A stretch of DNA of 64,000 bases from Nyssa sinensis (taxonomy: Eukaryota > Streptophyta > Magnoliopsida > Cornales > Nyssaceae). The stretch lies in the NCBI GenBank assembly GCA_008638375.1, contig CM018035.1, forward strand, positions 26,278,307 through 26,342,306, written 5' to 3'. The notes beneath the pieces were generated by a model, which worked only from the letters and a program-made list of their open reading frames with translations, made no database searches and was not told where the DNA came from. A program made the position numbers and the translations under genes. Of the stretch, positions 25,350-37,699 are shown piece by piece. Every line of letters begins with the position of its first letter. The stretch's first letter is position 1.

Positions 25350-26880
25350 CATGTCTTACAAGATAGTGCCCATGGCTCATAAGAATTTCTCCTATCCCAT
25401 TCTTTTTAGCAAGGTGCCTTAGGTTTTCGATCACTTTCCAAACTATGTAGCCAAGATTCGAGCACGATCAGCTATGTGTCATCTTGTCCTTGCTGAGAGG
25501 GCATCCACTCTTGATGATATACGTGAGACACTCGTGTATAGCATGTTTAACTCACGTCGATGGCCACCCCTCATTTCAGTCACGGGTTCGACTAACAGGA
25601 CCATAGTTCGAGAGTTTTACTGAAACCTCAGTACTCGTAATGACCAGGAAAGCTTCCCAGTCATTGTTCGTAGTGTCGAGTTTGTACTCACTGCATACTT
25701 CATTGCTTATACTCTCTACATTCCCCGAGTAAAGCAGCTTAGTGTTCCCTTCCTTGAAGGTACTATCCTTTCTCCCGCTACTCTTATTGCTTCTACCATT
25801 CATGCTGACAATTTGACAGACTTCTATACGAAAGCCGCCACTCTTAAGTTGGGTTATCTTCATAAGGGTTATAGAATCCTTAACCTCGTAGTGTGTAGTG
25901 CCCTTCACCCGATCAGCCATTCGAACACGTTGATACTCCCACACACTACACTTCTCTATGTTATCGGTGTTGCTTTGTCGATCGATGTTCCATCTTAAAC
26001 CCTAGGAGTCATCAATTCATCAACCACCAGTACCTGACGCACATCCACTATACCATTTGGTAGCCTTATCACTAGGATATGCGTTGCTCAGTGGGTACCA
26101 TTCTTCACTCTAATACTCTCATTCTCCCGCCCAGTCCATATTCTCGTAGGACTCTTTCAAAGTCCCAGGCACATGTCATCACTCATCTTGATGAGTTTGA
26201 TGATGAGGAGTAACATCCCGTACTGGCCCCGATATAGCAACAATACCCACCTTAGTTGCCACAGTAAAAGTTGGGAAAGCATACTAGAGTATAGGACTAT
26301 CTAGTTGACCGCACTCCACCTGTAGTTTCGGTACCCACGAGGTTCTAGATTTTAAGAGTTAGCTGGAACATCCTCATGTATAGCTGGTCAGCCGATTTCT
26401 AGAGCTAACTTAGAGGAAAGGCTAGAGGAGTATCATGCCAGGATAAACGCTAACCAAGACGAGAGGTTGGAGTAGCACTATGCTCGAATCCGATCGGATT
26501 TCTTTTTACCAATGGTAGAGGACATGACTTTCCACCGAGGATCCATACAGAGTTTATCAAATACACTTTCACCCATCAGGTTCCAGATTTCAAGAGTTAG
26601 TTGGAGCATCCTCATCTATAGCTGGTCAGTCGATTTCTAGAGCTAACTTAGAGGAAAGGCTAGAGGAGTGTCATGCTAGGATTAATGCTAACCCAGACGA
26701 GAGGTTGGAGTAGCACTATGCTCGGATCCGATCGGATTTCTTTTTACCAATGATAGAGGACATGGCTTTCCACCGAGGATCCATACAGAGTTTATCAAAT
26801 ACACTTTCTCATGCTTTTCCACCTCCGCCACCATCATCAAGAGACAACCAATGATCTCAACACCTTCTCTACATGAGTGA
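25350..26880 (+). pseudogene. Extra ORF relic ('putative plant transposon protein'/env-like position)
   Basis: Plus-strand frames read MSYKIVPMAHKNF, then LDDIRETLVYSMFNSRRWPP, TIVREFY-NLSTRNDQESF, VIVRSVEFVLTAYFIAYT, LHKGYRILNLVVCSALHP and IPFGSLITRICVAQWV. This order resembles the 'putative plant transposon protein' family (PF20167-like) and the extra ORF carried 3' of pol in SIRE/Maximus elements. A 238-bp tandem duplication (26341-26816) disrupts the C-terminal part, and 238 is not a multiple of 3. Stops near 25426, 25622 and 25996 break it. The role of this ORF family is not known to me, and the env-like label rests on position only. Confidence 0.5.
26341..26816. repeat. 238-bp tandem duplication
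   Basis: Unit 1 (26341-26578) and unit 2 (26579-26816) both begin GGTTC-AGATTT-AAGAGTTAG and end TTATCAAATACACTTTC plus a few bases. They differ at about 15-20 positions, so the duplication is not very recent. Confidence 0.9.
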
Positions 26881-27571
26881 TGAGTGACCTTTTGTAATGA
26901 GGTTTACCTATATTTTTGCACTCATCAGCTACATGTTATCTTTTGACAACTATTTCCTTTTTGCTTATACTACTATTATTTTTTTGAATTGATGATGGAT
27001 ACATTATTTTGTTTTGTTATCATAGATATATCTTTTACATTGTGTCTATTATCATTGCCTATCATTTTATTATCCCATTATGCATGGTTATATATTTGCT
27101 TATTCTACTTCTTTGTTTGATTTCTTCCTTAGTCATCGTGACAAAAAATAAGATATGTGTATTTAAGCACTTAGTAAGGGGGAGTTACTTTGTGCACATA
27201 TTTAGGGGGAATAGTATTTTTTTGTATATGACTGAGAGAGCATGTTTTCACTTATATTGCTTACAAGACTTTATTGCTTGGTTACTTTGTTTACTACATT
27301 TATTCTTAGTTTATACCTACCTATTCTGGTGATTTCATTGATATTTTTTTAATATTTTCATTGATATGATTTCACGTGGTATAGTTGGATATGATGTGCT
27401 GGAAATAGGTGTAACTACTTTTGAGCAATGCTAAGTATTTAGTATAGTATAGAATACTAGGTCAAAATATATAATTTCCTTCTCTTTGGTTCTTTAGGAG
27501 TTATGTATTTTGATTTATTGTATTCTTGTACTATTGGTGCAATTTTGTCACGGATTGCCAAATGAGGAGTT

Positions 27572-28077
27572 TGTTAGGACCAGGGGTCTAATATTGTGAT
27601 TGGTTAATTCGATTAGTCAAAACATACTTTGATTGTAATCATTACATTAGTCTCAGGCTTAGAGTAACTCGATGCCCCATTCTGCTCTAAGACAGTCCAA
27701 GCTCCATTGTCGTGCATATCGACTAGTTGACTTAGTTCATAAAGGGTGGTATTTTGGGTATTTCAAACTTTTGTTTTGATTTGGATCTCACACACTCACA
27801 CATTGTATGGATTGCATATAGTCGACATCATATCATCATTATATGTGTAGTTGACTTGTGTTGTGAAACAATTATCCCAAAAATGCATGTTTGAAAACAC
27901 TTTGAAAAATTGAGTTTATAATGAAAGAAGAAGATGACCAAGCTTTTGTTGCTCATTCGAACGAACACTAGAAGGTGGTCATTTTTAATCGTTCGATCAT
28001 TGTTTGATAGACATGATCAAATAAACATCAAAAGGTAATCATTTGATGTTCATTCAAATGAGCAATTACTTTGTTTA
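27572..28077 (+). repeat. Truncated 3' LTR of copia element
   Basis: Begins TGTTAGGACCAGGGG after the polypurine-like CAAATGAGGAGTT and aligns with 19858-20370. It breaks off near AATTACTTTG, where unrelated sequence begins. Confidence 0.85.
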
Positions 28078-28411
28078 AGCAGGCCATGGAAAGGCTCATA
28101 GGCCTAAATAATTCATAATATGAGTGCAAAGACCCCAATGCTGATCGGCACTACAAGGTGACCAATCGGCACACAAGGGCCCAAAATACCCCTCTCTGTG
28201 TGTTGATCGACACAGTCCTACACCCTAGTTTTTTACTTTTCTTGTGTTTTGTCCCTTTCCTTTCCTCAATTGACCTATTTTCATGAGGTGATAGCCTCTC
28301 AAGAGTAAAGTAAACTCGAATAATGATTCATACACCTATTTAAAACATCATTATATAGCTCATTTAAAATAATGGTATGGACATCAACTCGGGTCCTCGG
28401 GGCATGACACA
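28078..28411 (+). mobile_element. LTR tail of a chromovirus-like element
   Basis: The segment ends CTCGGGTCCTCGGGGCATGACA, in the style of the LTR end at 34650-34685 (CTCGGGTTTTAGGATATGGGCATGACA, quoted in two parts: CTCGGGTTTTAGG and GGGCATGACA). It contains TGCTGATCGGCA (28139-28150) and GTTGATCGACAC blocks. No coding potential is seen. Confidence 0.4.
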
Positions 28412-28685
28412 TGTTGATATGGAGGTCCATTATTCATCCCCAAAAGGATTTTATTAAGGGAGGGAATTAGTCCATTATAAAAGGCTAAGGCATGTGCTTA
28501 AAAAACCCTAAGTTTGTTTCTTGATCCATACTTCTACAAGTATATCTTCTTCTCATCTGACTTAATCATTAAAAAGGTAGTCACTAGGACACTTTCAGTG
28601 ATCTTTTTGTTTGATTACTTTTGTAGGAGTCTTAGGAGTTATTCTCAGCCATTGATATTCAAGAACTAGTTTTTTTACCATAGTA
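28412..28685 (+). repeat. 5' LTR (or its 3' part) of the Tat element
   Basis: It begins TGTTGATATGG and shares TTAGTCCATTATAAAAGGCT with the copy at 45135-45407 (273 bp). TATA box TTATAAAAGG is at 28475-28484. The equal lengths argue for true LTR ends, but U3 would be unusually short, and the real LTR may have begun further upstream. Confidence 0.6.
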
Positions 28686-28705
28686 GTTTGGCATCATCTA
28701 TGGGA
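28686..28705 (+). other. Primer-binding site of the Tat element
   Basis: GTTTGGCATCATCTATGGGA corresponds to the TTTGGCGCCGTCTGTGGGA-type sequence that follows the 5' LTR of many plant Tat elements, with CpG-type decay. Confidence 0.65.
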
Positions 28706-28748
28706 ATCAGACATCTATTGATTTTCTTACACATTCAAAACTATTAAT

Positions 28749-29522
28749 ATGACCTAAAATCTATATCTTGGTTGGAACCAAGCCATCCTATCCTAACCAT
28801 GTCAAACCACTACAAAGCATTCTAATCCAAGGATACCAACACCCAATCTTATGGATCAAAGGATTAAACTTCTTTCCCAACAAGTTAAAACATTGGCCAA
28901 ACTATGGAAACCTTAATTCAAGCCCAACAACATGTGTCTATTCCACCACCTTCTTCTCGTTCTAAGGATAAAAAGGAACAAGAAACTCAAGATCACACTT
29001 AAAGGACGCAAGACAACAATCACCTCGTCGTTCAAGATCATAGACTAGAAAAGCGGTGGTTGTGGATTCTCATAAAATAGTCGAGACAGATCTGAAAGGA
29101 AAAACACCATATAAATCTGATGAACAATACTTGTACGCTCTATATGGGATGATATAGACTCCATTTACCTTGGAAATCATGGCAAAATCGCTTCCTAAGA
29201 AGTTCATCCTTCCAAAAAGTCAAATAATACAATGAGAAAATTGATCCAGCACATCACCTATCGCACTTTGGCCACACTATGGTGCTCTATGGTGGTACTG
29301 ACACTCTCACGTGCCAAGCATTTTTTGCAAACATGAAGGGTGAATCCGTGAGCTCAAAACTAGAAAAGGACAAAGAATGCCCCCTCTGAAATAGATGAAC
29401 CACTGAGTCCTCTAGGTTAATAGAGTTTAGTTTAGTGTAAATTGATCCACAAAATTCTGATAAGGTGTTACAGTTAGGTTCACCCTTAGATCCAAATCAG
29501 AAGAATTAGTTAATAGTTTTCT
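28749..29522 (+). pseudogene. Tat gag N-terminal fragment
   Basis: Pieces read PFTLEIMAKSLPKKFILPKS (29161-29220), a shift, then HHLSHFGHTMVLYGGTD and CQAFFANMKG (29254-29340). This is the start of the Tat capsid region in wording and order. Stops occur throughout, and the fragment ends where the chromovirus-like LTR begins at 29528. Confidence 0.65.
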
Positions 29523-31587
29523 ACCTTTGTAATATCCTATATTTTTCTAACATTAAATAAATATTTTAAAATATTTATTATGCTAAGTAGAGGATTATAA
29601 AAAAATGAACCTATTTGAGTTCAATTAGATACATAAGATTGGTGAAGGCCTTTGTTTTGTACACAATATGTAATCTTATGTTGGACTTTATTTTGTTGGC
29701 ACGTGGGTGTATTCATTGGCTTAAGCAAAGCTTATAGCTTAATATGTATAGTTAAGTATGTTTAGAACTTGTAAACTTGCTTAGAACCCTTATATATGCT
29801 TGTAGGTGCTAAAGTTTTGGAAAGTACACATTGTTGGTTTGACTTTGTCAATGAATGAAGTATGTGATGTGAGAATATGAATGGTGTGCCCAAAAGATAG
29901 GTTACATAAGAATGGTGGTGGTGGTGGGAACTTTGTAAAGCACTTGAATGTGAAATATTAGTAAATTCTCAACATATTTAAGAGTTTAGATGTGTTAGAA
30001 ATGGTTTAAATTCTTGAAAATTCAAAAAAAGTGTTGTTTAAAATGTGGTATAAAGTGTAAACATTGATTTCGCACTGATTATATTTGAGGAAGTGCTCAA
30101 AATAGATCAAAACTCCAAGGAAAACGTGGTAAAAGTTTCCCAACTGGCTGACCAGTTGGTTAGACTGGTTGGCCATTTAAATGGACCTTCTCGGCTTCTC
30201 TCATTTTCCCTTAGAAAAACTCGAATGTGAACCCAAAGTCCACTTAGTTGTTACTGGATTATCATGCCTCGAGGTTTGAAGCCATGATGCTAGGTTTATC
30301 AGAACACTAACTGAAAGGTAATTGGACTAGTCATCCTACAGACATTCATTCAACTTGATTAAAAATAGGTTCAATATCATACTTTTAATTGTTTAAGTCC
30401 TATAATGCGATTAAATTAAAGTTTGTTCCATTAATCATACTATTCAATAATTGTCCATTCAATAAATATATAAAATGATTACAATTTTTAGAGTTGACTC
30501 TAACAGTAATTAATACAAGTCAATTATACATTAGTCATTCAATGAGGGCATTGGCGCCCTTTATACACAAATGTAAATGCTAATCTTAGTTTATCGTCTA
30601 TTTAGAACTGAACCTACAATTGTCATCTACTCCTCATGTACTAGCCATTCCCATGAATAGCATAGATGAGTCATAATAGTTAGTAAGGTTTTCCAAAACC
30701 ATACACAAGCACACAATTTGTGAAAAACTAATGCAAGTCTTAATATGAGAATTTATAATTCAACCAAGCACTATTAGAACTATAACATCTAACAAAAATA
30801 ATATGTCAACATATATTCTAAGGAGTCATGCCCTCCTAGACTATAACTATCCATACACCAATACCATATGGGATCCCGGTTCTCATCCCTAGATAGCACA
30901 ATCATTCTCAACAATATAAAGATATATAGCTTATGCAGCCATGCATATATATCCATACTATAATGCACAACAATAATAAATATACATAATTCAACACACA
31001 TTTTTCATCCACCACGCACCCCACATCCACACACACATTTTAAATTCTTAAAACATTATCAATGTTAGTGCCCATTAAATTCCATGGATTCTAGGTTTTT
31101 CCCATGAAGCAGTCTCCCCAATTGTGCTAGTATGGCTCATTCTCTATGCATCACCACATGCACACACTTCTTGAAACATTGTCGAAGCCAATGCTCATAT
31201 GCACACATCTAAAAGCCATACACATAACTCATCAATATACACCTACAGTAGTGCACGTAAAGTTTATTCAGCTCATATCAAGTTCAATTCACAACACATT
31301 CCATCTTCACCCATATATACATAACAAAATGTGTAAATATGCCAAGTCACAGTTCGTTTGTTCATTCTATGTTTCAATAATTGATGTTTCATTGTGTATT
31401 CAATACAATTCACAAGGTCTGATATACCATCCACAACAACCGTGTCCCCATCCCCCCAATCGGACACCAAAAATGGCTTTTAGGACCACAAAAATCCTAA
31501 GGACATCATATCTAAAAATTTATATAACTATTAGAATTCATTTATACCATTAACGTACTTTTGTAATTGTACCAACACTTGTTTCAT

Positions 31588-32135
31588 ATTCATTAAGACT
31601 CAATCTCCCTAAACATACCTTAGAAATGGATTTAAAAGGTCCAAAACCCCCGTGGATGCCCTCCTTGCAATTTAATTCCTCTTTTAGTTATCTATTTTAA
31701 GCTCAAGGGAATTTTCATCATTTTATAATTTTAGGTGGGACCACTACGGGGTCCCGATCCTTCAAAAACCTTGGGTATGCCCTTCTCGTATTTTAATTGG
31801 CTTTATTTTTAATTTTATAGTCAAGTTAATCTTTTTAAAATTTCTCAAACATTTGTTCACATTTATCGAGACTCAATCTCCCCAAAAAGACCTTAGAAAT
31901 GGGTTTAAAATGTCCAAAACCCCGTGGATGCCCTTCTTGCAATTTAATTCATCTTTTAGATATTTGTTTTAAGCTCAATGGCATTTTTATCATTTTATAA
32001 TTTTAGGTGGGACCACCACGTGGTCCCCGATCCCTCAAAAACCTTAGCTATGGCCCTACTCGTAGTTTAATTGGCTTTATTTTTAATTTTATAGTCAAGT
32101 TAGTATTTTTGTAATTTCTCAAACATTTGTTCATT
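31588..32135. repeat. Two ~273-bp tandem units
   Basis: GACTCAATCTCC occurs at 31597 and 31870, and CAAACATTTGTTCA at 31846 and 32120, giving a period of 273-274 bp. Both units contain TTTTAGGTGGGACCAC and a 'tgcccttct/tgcaatttaatt' stretch. Confidence 0.85.
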
Positions 32136-32897
32136 AATCTGTAATTACTTAAAAGAAATCAGCCGCTTTCTAATTTTTAAAATTTTGAATTTCCTAACTC
32201 TGGAACCAAACACTCCCAATTTAATATAATTCAGATTTCTAGAGTAAGGTTATCCCTATTCCAATTTCAATTCTCAAACACTGGATAACACAAGCCTTGT
32301 TCCTAAAGCGGAGTACTAAGCCAAAGCCTAGGCCCAACCCATAACCCAAACCCAATCCAATTACCCGTTGATAGGCCAATGCCTACCACCGAGTCGCCGA
32401 TCACCTTCTCTAGTGAAATTCGTCGGAATCCCTAATTTTTCTAGATTTTTCTCCTTCATTTTTTCATGCAATTTTTGTTCCTCTTCCATTTTAAAATACT
32501 TCCAACATCATTTAACATGATTTTTGATAGGTTTCATTGATTAAACTATGAGAGGTCACAGGAAAAACCCCCAACCATAATTTTTCAATGACTCAATTAC
32601 ACTCACGGTTTCCTTCCTTTTCATAAATCATTTTTTATCCATTTTTATTCTAATATTTTTCAAAACATTTGTATAATCTTTCTAGAATTCAAATGGTGTT
32701 TCAAATTATTCTGACACCTTAGAACCAAATCATTCGATCCCACACCCAAATTCTGGCAACCCATTATTTTTTCTTTTTTGTTTGTGCTTCATTATAGAAG
32801 CCCAAACATGTCCTAAACAGAATCAAAAGGCCATAAATTTTAAAGAATCCGAGAGATACCAGACTGAGTTTTCTCTCTCTAATAACGGTCATATATG

Positions 32898-33370
32898 TAT
32901 ATATATACACTGTAACACACACACACATACATACAGGCATCTATATATTCATATCTAGGCATTATGATTCTTAATGAGATGTCTAGAAGTCCCTACCTCT
33001 TCAATGAAGTTACACTATGAAAAGATAATCTAAAGAGAGCTCGCCCCACGCCATCCACGGATGTTGTCCCCCAACTGTGTCTTTCTATGGCCCCATGAGT
33101 CCATCACCAAGATCCTCTTTAGATGTAAACACACACTCAATGATATATACACATATGCACACACACACACATATACGCACCAACTCTTACACATTACCTC
33201 ACACATATACACACTTATGGCCACAAAGCACACACAAAAGTGCACCTATATACACACAATTTACACACCACTCTTCTCACCTATATATACATACTTTCAT
33301 ATACTCTTACACTCATGTGTCATAGACATACATGTATATGTGCAATATATATGCACATACTGGGCAGAGA
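32898..33370. repeat. CA/TA-rich simple-sequence region
   Basis: Repeated ACACACAC and TATATA tracts (32898-32935, 33127-33370). Open frames of His/Tyr/Thr repeats here are composition artefacts. Confidence 0.8.
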
Positions 33371-34688
33371 GATAAATAAGAGACAGAGAAAAAGAGAGAA
33401 AGAAAAAAGATAGATTTCTTAGGAAGAGGGGGTACATATTTGCCAAAAAAAAAAAGGGTGGGTTTTTATTTGGTTTTGGTCACCTCACATCCAATCATTC
33501 ACATACACACTAGCACACACCTTACATACACATTATTATCTCTCACCTAGGATACCATCATGTCCAATCAACTTATACCATATAGCACCTTCTACAAATT
33601 ATCCCTCAAGCATCTTAAAGATGCTTTCCAAACTAGCCCATCCAACACATGGCTAGTTGGCCAAAAGTGTACATACACGCCCAAAAATGAACTATATTAG
33701 AATCACACCCAAACTTGCATGGTAGCTACCCTTGGCGCATAAATTCCAAATACATTGTCCATTTTTCCAAATTCCAACGTTGAATTTTTCTAATTTATTT
33801 ATGTCTTGTATCTAATTGTGTAGCCTCATGGCCTCCACCAATCTAGATAAAATTCTACAATTAATCTAGAGCATTTTAATTCAATCATTTATATACTTCA
33901 ATTCTAGGAAGAAAAATTAGTAAAATGCCTTTTGAAATTTTTTTTAAGATGTTACATAATCGGCATCGGTACCAGCTAACCGGTCAGGGAAAACCAGTTC
34001 ACCAGTGTAACCTCTTGAAATGTTTGGTCTTTCTCCTCTATTTTGGCCATTGTTTGAATCCCTTTTTGTGGGGTTTAAGATCCACTGTTTTGGATATTTA
34101 AAAATTAATCTAAGGAGATTTTAAATCATATTTATGGGGCTCAAAATGATTATAATAATGGATGTTTATATGAATAAAAGCTTATAACTTGACTAGTTCA
34201 TCTATTTAATCTCCTAAACAGATTTAGTTTCCTTTCTTCCTTTGATCTCAATTTGAGGCATTTTTCTTGAGATTTAGAAGCCCACTTTTTGTAGATTTAA
34301 ACCATAATTAAAATTTCTCACAAGACATATTTTAAAAGAATTAAATTGATCAAATGGAAAATGTAAATGTGCATAAGAAATGGCAATTCCTCTAGTTCAC
34401 ATGGTTGAACCTATTGCTTAAACAAAGTTTGAGTTACCTATATCTAACATTTTTACTTAAAATGAGCATGCGTATTACACTATAATGAGTAAAAGTGAAT
34501 TGACCTAAAGTTTAAATGGAAGTAATTGAAAAATGAAATAAAGTGTGATCTCTAAAGCCTTAATTATGGTGTCTATAGTTATTCATTGGGGTCTAAGACC
34601 ACAAAATGTGATTGGTTCCTTCACTTGCCTTTCATAAACTTAATTAATTAAGCTCACGCTCGGGTTTTAGGATATGGGCATGACAAAA

Positions 34689-34703
34689 TGGTATCAAAGC
34701 TCT
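34689..34703 (+). other. Primer-binding site after the chromovirus-like LTR
   Basis: TGGTATCAAAGCTCT follows the LTR end after AAA. It is a one-base variant of the methionyl-tRNA-type TGGTATCAGAGC. About 200 bp of leader-like DNA follow before Tat sequence resumes at 34909. Confidence 0.6.
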
Positions 34704-34908
34704 AGGTTGGAATACCAATGGACAATGAGATAGGGCTTAAACAAAAATGTTGAGAATTAAGTTTGAAGGCGTATGATAATAAATGATGAAATTCAAAGAT
34801 TACTTAATGCAAGAATGATTAGGGAAATGTACTATTTGGACTATTTAGCCAACATGAAAATAGTGGTTCTGGCGTCGTGCCTGCTCAGATTAATATTTTA
34901 TGAGCCAA

Positions 34909-36772
34909 AGCTTTTTGAGCAATTGGCCAGGTGATCGGTGGAGCTTAGGCAGTTCGATATTCACTATAGACCTATAATAGCAATCAAAGCTCAAGCCTAA
35001 TACGATTTCATCACAAAATTCACTAAGGTCTCCTCGCAATCAGTAAATCAACTTCAGACTCTAGATATAAATTCTTGGATTTTGAATATAGATAGATCTT
35101 CAAATGAAACATGAGGATGGATAGGAAAAATACTCTAGACTCTAGATGACCACAACATAGAAAAGGACATTTTTCTAGGATTTAGGACTTTAAATAATGA
35201 GGTAGAGTACAAAACCTCATATATAGCCTAGTAATAACAAGAGAATGTGGTCCAAATTGACTTAGGGCTTTCTTAGATTCTCAACTAGTTATGAACAAGA
35301 CCTCTTCAAACTACACAGTACAGGATGAAATGATGGTTCACTCTATGGAAATCATCAACCATATCAAACCAAAGTTTCAAGAGTTCAGCATAGACAAAGT
35401 AAGCCAAACTAAAAATTGTTAAGAAGATGCATTGAAAAATTTTGTTGCTTTTATGAACTTAGATCTAAAATTATATTAAAATGTCCTTTCAAGATGAGCC
35501 CAATATTCAACAAAGAGAGATATGTTACAAGTCAATGGGCATGAGATGAAAGAGGACTGGATGGCTCCAATCCTCCAATACCTAAAAGAAGGAAACTTCT
35601 TTGAAGATAAGATTAAGGCAAGAAGGACAAAACTCAGATAAACTCAGTACATATTATTGCATGGGAAGCTCTATAGGAGATCATTCTTTGAACCTCTACT
35701 ACTTTTCCTGAACCCTAAAGAGGCTCATTACGTCTTGCAAGAGATACATTAAGGAATTTGTGGTAATCAAACGAGGGGAAGACTTCTGGCTTATCTAGTT
35801 CTATCTCGAGGGTATTATTAGCCCTACATGTAAAAAGACGCAAAAGAGTTCGTAAAGAGGTGTAACAAATGCCAGAGGTTTTCCCCTTATTAGCATTAAC
35901 CCTTCCATAAGTTGATTTCAATTCTTAGCTTATGACCTTTTGTATAATGAGGGATGGATATAATTCGCCCACTCCCTTCCTCACTTCACAATAGGAAGTT
36001 CCTCCTTATAACTACCAATTACTTCACTAAATAGGTGGAGGAAAAACCATTGGCTAAGATCACAAAATCTAAGATCAAGAACTTCACATAGAAAATATTA
36101 TCTGCCTGTCCCCAAAAGTGTTAGTCACTAACAATAGAATACAGTTCTAATGAAAGATCTTTTAAGGTTTCTGTTGAGACCTCAAGATCGATTAATATTT
36201 TTCCTCCCCGCGGCATCCACAGGCTAATGGACAGGCAAAAGTCACTAAAAAACTATTCTTGAAGCTCTAAAAAGGGCTGGAAATTGCAAAAGCAAAGTAG
36301 GTCAATGCACTACCTAGTGTTTTATGGGCCTACCACACTACGTGACAAACCTCTATAGGGGAAACCTTTTTTTCTCTTGTTTATGAGATTACCTGTTGAG
36401 ATAGGATTCCCTTCTTCCAGAATTTAGATGTATGATCTAAAACAAAATGAAACTTTTCTCAAAGTAAATTTAGATTTCATTGAAGAAAAGAAAGAGCATG
36501 CCCAAATAAGAATAGAAGCATACCAATAAAGGGTGTCGAAAAAATTTGAATAAAAGCATCATATTTAAAAGCTTTCAAGTTGGAAATTTAGTTCTAAGGA
36601 AGGTTTTCCCAAATACCAAGGAGCTCAGGTTAGGAAAGCTTTCACTGAATTGGGAGGCCCCCTATAAAGTGATTAAAATTATTAAACCTACTACTCATTG
36701 GCTAGAAGATATGGTTAGGAAGCTAATACCTAGGCCTTGGAATGTAGAACATCTACGAAAGTATTATCAATA
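34909..36772 (+). pseudogene. Tat-lineage RNase H and integrase relic
   Basis: The relic opens in frame with EPKLFEQLAR-SVELRQFDIH (34909 onward), the tail of RNase H. The H2C2-type zinc region of integrase follows near 35720-35885 (VLQEIH-GICGNQTRGRLLA, FVKRCNKCQRF). The catalytic core comes next, with GMDI at 35950, NYFTK and PPRHPQANGQAKVTKK at 36207-36254. The C-terminal part is FKSFQVGNLVLRKVFPNTKE and KLSLNWEAPYKV at 36562-36675, ending VEHLRKYYQ. Wording matches Tat elements, and no chromodomain follows. Stops and shifts are common. This is the only integrase I can recognise in the window. Confidence 0.85.
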
Positions 36773-36863
36773 AAATACTAGCCATAAATTCCTTCATTAT
36801 TTTTCTCTCTTGATCTACGCTTTAAAATTTAAAAGGCCAAAATTCCTACGTCCTAAGGAACAA

Positions 36864-37400
36864 GGTGTCACAACGCTAAACATTTTGACCTAAAAACCTT
36901 ATGCAAAAATTTAATAGGTCGGTATACCAAACTAAGAATTTTGAAGCCTAAGACTAGACGATGTAATGGTTCGGATGAATTAAAAATTTTGGACTAAAAA
37001 TCATGTGTAAAACTTTTAAGTGTCACAAATTAATATATACCAAACTAAAAAATTTTGAGGCCTAATAGAAGAAGATGTCACGGTTCAAAAAAATTGAAAA
37101 ATCCTATCAAAAAACTAGTGCAAAAATTTACAAGTGTCATAGGCCAGCATACCAAACTAAGAATAATAAAGCCTAAAGGCAAAAGATATGACGGTTCAAA
37201 TAAATTAAAAAGTCTAACCTAAAAATCTTGTGCAAAATTTTACAAGCATAATAGGTCAACAACTCTAAACTAAAAATATCAGAGCACCGAGGCAAAGGAT
37301 GTTATAGTTCAAATTACCAAGAAAGTCTTAACTTGGTAATTTTACAAAAATACTGACGTCGCATGTCTATTGAAATGCATTGCACAAAATTTTTCTTAAG
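36864..37400. repeat. ~113-bp tandem array behind Tat integrase
   Basis: About 4.7 diverged copies. The phrase GATGT-A-GGTTC or its variants starts at 36864, 36960, 37074, 37185 and 37299, giving spacings of 96, 114, 111 and 114. Each unit also carries TACCAAACTAAGAAT-like and TGCAAAATTTTACAAG-like phrases. The array starts about 90 bp after the integrase stop. Confidence 0.85.
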
Positions 37401-37699
37401 TATTAATGGCCGGGATATTACACCAAAATTCTCGAAGACGTAGATTAGGAAAAATATTTCAAACCTCCTCCATTTCAAAGTTTCCATGAACTTAAGTGCT
37501 CTAGGATTTTTTAGTTGATTATTTTTGTTTGGATATCTGATAAGTTCAGATCTTATTAGCTCAATTATTTAGCAAGATTTTAATCAGTGCCAAGGCATAA
37601 AGTAGAGTATAGAGGTTAGAAAGTTTGGTAGAAAGTGGCCACAATTGGAGCAAGAAGAAATAATTTCATTAATAACATATTTTGCTTATAGTGAAAAAA
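37401..37699 (+). other. 3' UTR-like spacer of the Tat element
   Basis: AT-rich, no gene seen. It separates the tandem array from the antisense ORF. Confidence 0.4.

Larger units (their letters stand above)
19858..28077 (+). mobile_element. SIRE/Maximus-like Ty1/copia element without pol
   Basis: It is bounded on the left by a full LTR (19858-21484), followed by a methionyl-tRNA-type primer-binding site. The interior holds a gag relic (21543-23640), then about 1.7 kb with no recognisable domain, then an extra ORF relic (25350-26880). A polypurine-like CAAATGAGGAGTT and a 3' LTR start follow at 27572. No protease, integrase or reverse transcriptase motif was found between gag and the extra ORF. 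The 3' LTR is cut after about 506 bp (near 28077), so no target duplication can be tested. Confidence 0.8.
29528..34685 (+). mobile_element. Chromovirus-like LTR region, probably composite
   Basis: It begins TGTAATATCC (29528) and ends GGGCATGACA (34685), followed after AAA by TGGTATCAAAGCTCT, a primer-binding-type sequence. Inside, 31580-33956 reads like a minus-oriented LTR of the same broad family: a 'gactcaatctcc' module, CCCAACCCATAACCCAAACCC near 32335, CA-rich microsatellites, and a start TGTAACATC on the minus strand at 33956. I infer one LTR inserted into another, but could not find the inner target duplication. Confidence 0.45.

Noticed and set aside
31146..31553. 135-codon plus-strand frame
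   Set aside because: Lies in LTR-like repeat DNA, no recognisable domain, and composition like its non-coding surroundings.
33061..33375. His/Thr-rich frames
   Set aside because: CA microsatellite composition; no domain.
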